Positions 18,697 through 27,700 of a stretch of 64,000 bases of DNA are shown piece after piece. Under the pieces are notes generated by a model that saw only the letters and a program-made list of their open reading frames with translations, was not told the origin of the DNA and did no database searches. How positions within the stretch are numbered: the stretch's first letter is position 1; each line of letters starts with the position of its first letter. Origin of the DNA: an uncultured Alphaproteobacteria bacterium (lineage in GTDB: Bacteria > Pseudomonadota > Alphaproteobacteria > JAPOUT01 > G958296285); contig OY282459.1 in NCBI GenBank assembly GCA_958296285.1, positions 1,470,762 through 1,534,761 of the forward strand, given 5' to 3'. A program made the translations under genes and the position numbers.

Positions 18697-18717
18697 ATTT
18701 CCGAAAAAGACGGAAAT
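18697..18717. terminator. Inverted repeat between genes E and D, possible weak terminator
   Basis: A 7-bp perfect stem (ATTTCCG / CGGAAAT) encloses a 7-nt loop, with T-rich loop sequence on the minus strand. It lies 76 bp after the gene E stop and directly upstream of the gene D -35 box. It lacks a clean T-tail, so it may instead be an upstream promoter element. Confidence 0.3.
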
Positions 18718-18792
18718 CTCACGCCCCCTCGCCCAATATAGGCAACAGGCGAAAAAATAACAGATTGACCCAGAACCCCCATGAAAACTCCC

Positions 18793-21700
18793 TCAGAACT
18801 TGTAATTCAAGCGCAGACTGCCATTGTGAATCTCCGTGCTGGAATCCAACGCAAAACCGCCCTCATAGGAAACATTAATCTCCATCGTCTCCGACTCATA
18901 GCCAACGCCTAAGCCAACCTCAATCAGCGCCTGCTCTAACGTCCCCGTGGCGCGGAAAGACTCGCCCGTGGAGATGAAAGCCGCCTTCAAGCCCGACTCA
19001 GGACGACCAAGAAAAACATCCGCCCGAAGACGACCCCAAGGCGTCAAAGCGCCCCCGCGAGGCAGCTTCTTCACGCCGCGAGCCTCTATGTAGGTGCTCG
19101 CGAAGGGAAGAGCCTCCGCTATGTCCTCTACCGTGAACGCCCCGTCTCCGCCTGTCTCGCTGAAACTGTCCATCGCCTGCGCCATCACGCCCAACTCCGT
19201 ACGCGAAATGACAAGCCACGAGCCGAAAAGACGACTCCCTATCGGATCTAAAATCTTCACCCTAGCCCGCTTCTCTACGCCCAACGCGCTCGTGAGAGTC
19301 ACCAAATCCGCCTCGCCCTCTATGCCCGCCGCGCCCGTGCGAAGCGCATGCTTCGCCGCGTATGCCGTGTAGCCAAGACGGAACTGGATGTCTATGTCAA
19401 ACTTGCCCGGAAGACGCTCATCGCTCGTCCCAACGCCTAAGCCAAGATGCAGGCGATTCGCCTCAGCAGAAGACAGCAAGCCCTCATAAGGCAGAATCTC
19501 TAAATCGCCGCGATCATATCCCGCCGCCGCCGTCAAACGCCACGAAGACTGAGAGTAATTAAAGCCCATCACAAGAGCGAAAGCATCCTCATTATAACGC
19601 GCCCGAGCCGCAGGAGAATGTCGCGTGAAACGCGCGCCAAGACGCATCCAACTGCACAAACCACGACCTATCAAACCCGCCGCCAACTGCGCTGGATCAG
19701 GTACAGGCTCGCACTCCGAAGAAAGCATCGCCCGAGCAAACGCCCGATCCGAAAACCATCCCGTCTGCAGAACGGCGTCATAGGTCTGGAGACTCGCCGC
19801 CGCGTCCCGCGGAATCAAAGCCACCTGAAGAACATCGCCCACAATAGAAAGCGCTCCCTGATTCGTTCTCCCATCCAAGCCGCCAAGCCCCGCGCTCGCA
19901 AGATTGTCCCCCGTGATCAACGGAAGAACGCCGCGCGGAGGCGCAACGCTGCCATCCTCCGACCTGATCTCTATCCTGCCCAAAGAGAAAGTCGGAACCG
20001 CCGAGCCTATGTCAAGCAAAGCCCCCGCAGAACCCTGCGCCAAAGCCCCAAACTTCACAAAATCAAAGCGAAAGACAATGACCCCGCTCTCCTGCCTGAA
20101 AATCTCAAGACCCCTCAGAGAAATCTGCCTATCGCCGTTGGCGTTGTGATCCACCACAAGAACGCCGTCATTGACGAAACTATCGCCGCCAACGCCGAAA
20201 TCAGAATTCGCGTTGAGCGTCATCGTGCCGGTGTTGCGAACGCTGTCATCCCCGCCGCCCATATCAAAACTGCCCGAAAAACTGCCCGAATTCGTAAGTT
20301 CGTCCTTCCCGCCGCCGGCGTTGAATCTGCCCTCAAATGTGCCCGTGTTGGTGAAGGTGTCAGCGCCCTCGCCGGCGTCAAATCTGCCGCGGAAAATGTC
20401 CGAATTCCGAAGAGAATCCACGCCCGCGCTCCCCATCACAACCCCATAAAGATTGCCGAGATTCGTGATTGTCGTCCCGCCTGTCGTGGCAAGGCGAACC
20501 GCGCGTCTGGCAAGGGCGGAAGAGCTTCCGACTGTCGCGCCGCCGGCGATGGTCAGCGAAATCGTCCCCGAGCCCGTGGCAAGATTGAGGATCGCCGAAG
20601 TCGCGCCCTGAGCGCCCGATGTGGAATGCGTTCCGCCATTGACGGCTATGTCTATAGACTTCGCGCCCACAGTCTCGGCGCGGACGGCATCGCTCGCGCC
20701 CCGCGCGGAGGTGGAGCCCGCGAGAATCATCGTGATGTCCCCGCCTCCTGACGCATGAATCCCATGATTGCCCGCATTAACGTCAGCGTTGGATATAGAA
20801 GTGCCCGCCGCAGTCGTGATCAGAATCGGGTGAAGCTCGCTAGAGCGAACAAGCCCAAGCCTCGCCGCCGCAAGAGTCGGCGCGGAAAACAATCCATTCA
20901 AATTCGCCAATTGCTGGGTCGTGACATCGCTTCTGACTTGATAAATCACGTCTCCAACGCGGAAACGATCGCCCGCCGCATAAACAGAGGCAGAACTCCA
21001 AAGAGGCGCGGTGTCAGCAGGATTGATGACGCTCAAAGCCGCGCCCTGATTGCCGTCATTGGGCTTGACGATAGAACCGCCGGCGCGGATATGAACCTCG
21101 CCCCCCGACCCAACATGACGAACAAACCGCGCCGAAGCCGCGTAAAGAACCGCGAGGCGATCCTCATACGCCGTGATGCCCTGACCTGTCGGAACAGAAG
21201 AGCAAATCACCTGCCGCGTGGCAGCCCCCGCGCCCGAAACAGACCGCGAAACAAAACCATTGCCGCAAAGATTGGGCGGCGGCGCAAGAGACAATTGCAG
21301 AACATTGCCCACAACAGAAAGAGTCCCATAAGCATTCGCGCCAAACGTGAAAGGCGAAAGACTCAAGTCCGCGTCAATCTCCTCGCCCATGATGAGCGGA
21401 ATCACGCCCGAAACAGGAATCGTGCCCGCCGAAGCCAACAACTCTATCCGCGCGGCGGTGAAAGTCGGGACGGCTTCCCCTATGTCAAGAAGGGCGACTG
21501 TCGGCAGAGCGCCGCTGAAATCCAAGCGGAAGCGCAAAGTCCCGCGCGTCTGCGTAAAGGTCTCAAGAGCAAAGAGAAAGACCCGTCTGTCCCTCGTGTG
21601 ATGATCTATGACGAGAGTCCCGGTGTTGGTGAAACTGTCCGAGCCTCCGCTGAACTGCACATCCCCTCCTATCGTGAAAGTGCCCGAATTCTGAAGTTCA

Positions 21701-24700
21701 TCGTTGCCCGAGCCAAAATTTATCTCATTCGTCAGCGTCAGAGTTCCTGAATTGACGAGTCTATCCACGCCATCGGTGAAATCATGCGCGCGAAGTCCAA
21801 ACGTACCATCCGCGGTCGCTCCGAAATCGTTGAGCGTCATCACGCCGGCATTGTAAAGCTCAAAGCCCTGATCAAACCCCGCATTCGCAATAGAGCCTGT
21901 GAAAGTTCCGTGATTCTCAAAGAGAGCCCTGCCGTTAGGATTCCGAAACGCGCCAAAGACTGTCCCTCTGTTGGTGAATCGGCTGCCGAGCCAATTGCCC
22001 GTGCCTATCGTCCGCGCGGTCTGGGTGGAGGTGTCATTGGCTTGGAAAAACACCGCGATCGTCTTCGTTCCCGAAGCGCGCACAGTCGCGCCGGCAGAGA
22101 TGTCCAATGTGATGTGGCCTCCTGGGATGCTGCCCAACGTTGACAAAGCCACAACGCCCGCAGGATCGAAGTTGCCGTCATCGCCGGACGCCGCATGCGC
22201 GCCGCCTGTGATGTCCACATGCACCTCGCCCGTCCCTCCCGCCCGAGCGTATATGGCGGAGGCGGCGTTGCCTGTCGCCGAACTGTCGCCGCTGACAGTC
22301 AAGAAAATATCGCCTGTTCCCGCGCTGCTTTCTATTCGGGCGAATATGGCGTGGTTGTTCGTGCCGACCGAGGAAGTCCTGCCCGCTATGTCCATGACAA
22401 CATTGCCTGATCCAGAACCAGCATAGTTGACGTAAATTCCATATTCACCGTTGCCCGTGCCCGTGTTGCTAATGGACGAGCCTGACGCCGTTGTGAGATA
22501 GAGCGCGGAGCCGCGCCCCTCTATGCCGACCGCAGGATGGAAGTTGTCATTGCCCGATCCCAACACATAGGGAGACTTCGTGATTCTGCCCTGCAGGATA
22601 TGAATCTCGGAGTTATCGCTCTCGCTTCTTATGAATTCCGTTCCTGTCGCGGCGGAATCATAAATAATGGCGAGATTGTCTATATCGGTCGCAATGCCCG
22701 AAGCATAAGAATCGGCGGCGGAAGCGGAGCAGGTAACCTGCTGAGTCGCCGCGCCCGGAGCGATAGGCTCGCCTTCCTCGCCGCGCGTTGATGGCGCATC
22801 GCCGCAAATCGTCACAGGAAGAACAAGCTGCAAAACGCCGTCCGCATTCACAGAAAGCTCTCCACGATCCGCAGTCAGCCCGCCGATAGAAACCCCGCCC
22901 GTGCGCGAGACCAAAAGCAGAATGGTCTCCCCATGAGTGGCGCTCGCGCTCCCGCTAGGCGAGAAAACCTCTACCGCGCCTAACGTGAAAGTGGCGGCAG
23001 CTCCGCCCAAATCCAAGAGCGCTTCGGTCGCGAGAGTCTGGCTGAAATCATAGAGGAAGCGGAGAGTTCCACTCGTGAAAGTGAAAGTCTCCAAATTTTC
23101 AATATCTATTTGCGCGTTGCCATTGCCCGCATGATCTATGACGAGAATGCCCGTATTCTCAAAAAGATCGTTCTCGGCGAACTCGGAAATGCCCGGCGTG
23201 TTTGTATCGGGATCGCTATCGGTGCTTTCCAAAGCGTTCAGAGCCGCGATCTGGACGTCCGTGCCATCCACGATGAACTCTGTGGATGACACAACAAATC
23301 TATCGCCCCGAGCGTAAGTCGCGTCCACGTCCCAAGCGCCCCCCGCGGTCGTTGCGCCGAAATCGGCATTGCCGTCAAGGCGCATCACGCCGGCATTGCG
23401 GACTGCGTCATCATTCTCGCCCAAGCCCGAAATCGCGCCGGTGAAACTCGCGCCCGCGAGATTCTCAAAGAGGAAAACGCCATCGCTCGCAAAGGCGAGA
23501 TCGCCGATGACTGTCCCGGCGTTGGCGAGCCTGTTTGCCGTGGCGGTGTTGGAGGAAGCGAGGTAAATCGCGCGCTCGGCGGATGTGGCAGCGCCGTCCG
23601 CGTCCAAAATGGTGACGGTCGCGCCCGAAGCGATATTGAGCATGATCGCCCCCGCTTGGGCAGTCCCGCTGACAACGCCCGCGCTAGCCCCGCTCGTAGA
23701 GCCTGTCGCCCGATGCGTCCCGCCGGTGATGGATATATCCACAGCGCCCGCACCATTTGTCAGGGCGCGGATGGCGCTCGTATCAGCGCCGCTCGTTATC
23801 GTGTCGCCGCTCGCGGTTATGGAAATCGCGCTAGAATTGCCAGCGGGATTGATCTGCCCCCAAACAGCATGGCTGTTTCCGCTCCCAGCCGTGGACACAT
23901 CGCCCTCCACCTCCAAAGTGACAGGACTGGCGCCGCCATTAACCGAGGCAAGCACGCCGGCATTGTTCGTTCCGCTAGAGTCCTCGTTGGTCACTGTCAC
24001 GTCATCGTCGACGGTGATGTAGAGAGCGCCGCTGCCCGAAGAAGCGAGAACGCTGACCGCATGCCTGTCCGCGCCATCGGGCTTGGTGATTGTGCCCTGC
24101 AGGATATGAATCTCGCCGCCATCGTCCGTATCATGGTTGATGGAAGGCGTCCCCGATGCGGGAGAATCGTAAATGATCGCAAGATTGTCTGTATCCTGAT
24201 TCGTAATGCCCGCAGAATACGCGCCGGCAGTCGCCGAAGCGCAAGTAACCCGAGTCTCCGCCGCCACCACAGGCGAACCAGAGGCCTCAAAATCAGGATT
24301 CTGTCCGCAAATCACCGCGCGAAGCGCGATCTGTATAACGCCATTGACAACCGAAACAAGCCCATCCGCAGAACTAATGCCATCCGCCTGCAAAGGGGTT
24401 AAATCGCTGGTAGAAATACCCCGCGCGATCAGAGGAACCTGTATGCCCGGTCTGTCAGCGCCCATCTGTCCCGCCGAAGACGCCACAACCTCAACCGTCA
24501 CCTCCTCGCCGAAAGTCACCGTCGTCGCGCCGCCCAAAGTCAAAAGAGCGAACCCAGGAGCGATATTGCCCATCGTCACGTCCGCCGCGAAATCATAGAC
24601 AAAGCGAATTGATCCGCTTGACATGGTGAAGGTCTCAAGATTCTGGAGATTTATCCGCATATTGCCATTGGCGGCGTGATCTATGACAATCGTTCCCGTT

Positions 24701-27700
24701 CCCGTATTGACAAATGCGTCTATTCCTCCCCCAAAATTATACGCGCCATTGAGCGTCATCGTTCCCGCATTGTTGATCTCGTCAGCGCCGCCGCTCGGAG
24801 CGATCTCGCCGGCGAAACTTCCTGTGGCGGCGTTCTCAAAGAGGAGATTGCCATTGCCTCCGGCCGTGAAACGGCCGACGACTGTCCCCGCATTGGTGAT
24901 CCTGTTGCCCATCCAATTGCAATCGGCGTTCGTGGCGTCTGTGACGTCCGGGCAATCGCCCGTTGGGATCGTCCGCCGAGTCGCGGTCGCGGTGTTGGAG
25001 GAAAAGAAGCGGAGCGCGCGGGTGGCGCTTCCTACCGCTTGGACAGTCGCGCCTGACGAAATATCCAGCGTGAGCTGACCCCCGGCGCTGCCCGTGCTCA
25101 AAGTCACAATGCCAGCGCCATCGCCGCCCTGAGCGCCGGACCCCGTATGCGTCCCGCCCGTGAGGAATACATTTATAGCGCCCGAACCAGACGAGATGGC
25201 GTGGATGGCGCTCGCGCTGTTGCCGCTCGTGGTCGTGTCGCCGCTCGCGGTCACGGAAATATCGCCGGAATTGTCAGAGGGATTGATCTGCGCCCAAATG
25301 GCATGGCTGCTGCCCGTCCCAACCGTGGACACATCGCCCGCTATGTCCAAAGTGACAGCGCCATTGCCCGCCAGCTTCGCGGCAATTACGCCGGCATTGT
25401 CGCCTGAATCAGCATCCTCGTTGGTCACTGTCGTGCCATCGGCGGTGCTGATGTAGATCGGCTCATCGCCCGTGCTGGCGAGGATGCTGACCGCATGCCT
25501 GTTCGCGCCTGCCGTCTTCGTGATGCTCCCGCGCAGAATATGAATCTCGCCGCCCGGACTCGGGTTGCTTATGAAAGGCGTGTCAAACGCCGCGGATTCG
25601 TAAATCACCGCGATAGCGCCGGCATCGCTCGGCGCGGTTATGCCCCCGCTGTAAGCGCGGTAAGCGGCAGAATCGCAGACAACCTGCCGATCCGCCGCGC
25701 CCGGAGACTGCGCCACGCGGGCGGACGTCCTCTTGCCGCAAACGTTCGGGACAAGAGCGATCTGAAGATTTTTGCCACTAGCGGAAATGGAAAGATCGCC
25801 CTGAAGAGCCGAAAAAGCGGCGAGCTGATCGGCAGTCCAATCGGCTACCTGATTGATGAGCAGAATCGTCCCCGATGACGGAACTGCCGTGCCGGCGCTC
25901 GCCTCAATCTCTATCGCGGCGGCGCTGAATGTGGCGGCGGCGCTTTCCAAATCCAAAATCGCGGAGGCCGGGATGGCGCGTCCGAAATTCAAGCGGAAAC
26001 GGATAATGCCGCCCGTCTGCGTGAAAGTCTCAAGATTGTCCAAATCTATTTGCGCGTTGGCGGCGGCGTGGTCTATGACGAGCGTTCCCGTATTGACGAA
26101 AAGGTCCGAAGTTCCGCCGCCGAAATTGGCGTCTCCGTTGAGGGTCAAAGTGCCTGAGTTGCGGATTTCGTCATTGCCGCCGCTCAAGGCGATTTCGCCG
26201 GTGAAAGTTCCGCTATTCTCAAAGAGGACATTGCCATCGCTTAAGGTCAAGAAATCGCCGAAGATTCTCCCGGCATTGCTGACCCTGCTTCCCGAAAAAC
26301 TGCCCGATCCGATCGTCCGCGCCGTTCCCGTGAGGGTGTTGGCGGAATTGAGGGAGATCGCGCGCGTGGCGCTTCCCATCGCTTGAACAGTCGCGCCTGA
26401 CGAAATGTCCAGCGTGGTTTGACCGCCACCGGCAGCGCGCGCGGTTATGCGAACGACTCCGTCCTCACCATTTGTGATTGATCTCTGAGCGCCGGATGCC
26501 GTATGCGTTCCGCCTGTGATGTCTATATCCACATTGCCCGTCCCTAGCGTTATGCCATAGATGGCACTGTTGTTCGCGCCTGTCGTGGATGTGTTGCCGC
26601 TGACAGTGATGGAGATATCACCTCTCATGGTGGTGTTGATCATGCTCCCCAGCACGGCTTCGCTGCCGAGTCCGCCGACTGTGGAGACGGCGCCGGCGAT
26701 ATTCATCGTGATGTTGGAACTGTCCCCAAGGGTGGCCCCAGCGGCGACGCCAAGAGTAGCATGAATCCCTCCTTGAGCCCCATCGGTATCCAGATTGGAG
26801 ACGGTCGTGTCCGCGGCGGTCGTCAGATAAAGATCGCCGGCGGCGGTAGAGTTTATAGAGACGGCATGTCCGTCCGTGCCATCGGGATGGGAGATTGTGC
26901 CGCTTTGGATATGAATCTCGCCGCCCGCGCCCGTATGGCGGAGGAAAGGCGTTCCTGTCGCGGCGGCGTTATAAAGAATGGCGGTATTGGCTTCATCCGT
27001 GCGGATGCCCGAAGCATAAGCATTGGCATCGGCGGCAGAGCAGATAACCTCCCGCGTGGCTGCGCCCGGAGGCGCAGGAACCCGCGTGGAAAAATCGCCG
27101 CATACCGTGTCAAGCAATTGAAGCACCAAAATGCCGCTGCCGCTGTCAATGGCAAGAGTCCCCTGAGAGGCCGTCAGCCCGCCGATAGACGAAATCCCGC
27201 CCATCCTCGTGATCAGAGGAATCGTCGTGCCAACTCCGACATCCCCGCCGGGAGCAGCCGTGATCTCTATCCGCCCCGCCGTGAAAGTCGCTGTCGCCGA
27301 AGCTATATCAAGAAGCGCGTTTGCCGCAGAGACGGCAGGCACGGGGTTGCTGAAATCAAAAACAAAGCGAAGAGTGCCGCTCGTCTGCGTGAAAGCCTCA
27401 AGCCCGGTCAAATCTATTTGGGCGTCTCCGGCGGCGTCATGGTCTATGATGAGAGTTCCGGTGTTCTCCACACTGTCCGATCCGGTGCCGAAGTCGGCGG
27501 TAGCGTCAAGCCTCAATGTGCCGGCGTTGGTCACCTCATCACTGCCGGCGCCCAAGTTAAAAGAGCCGGTGAATTCCCCGCTAGCATTGTTCGTGAAGAT
27601 TTCAGAATTGCCGGCTCCATGGACGTCTCCAATGATCTCCCCCGAATTGACGGTCGTGCCGCCGCCCGTGCCGCTTCCCATATAAATCGCTCTGCTGGAG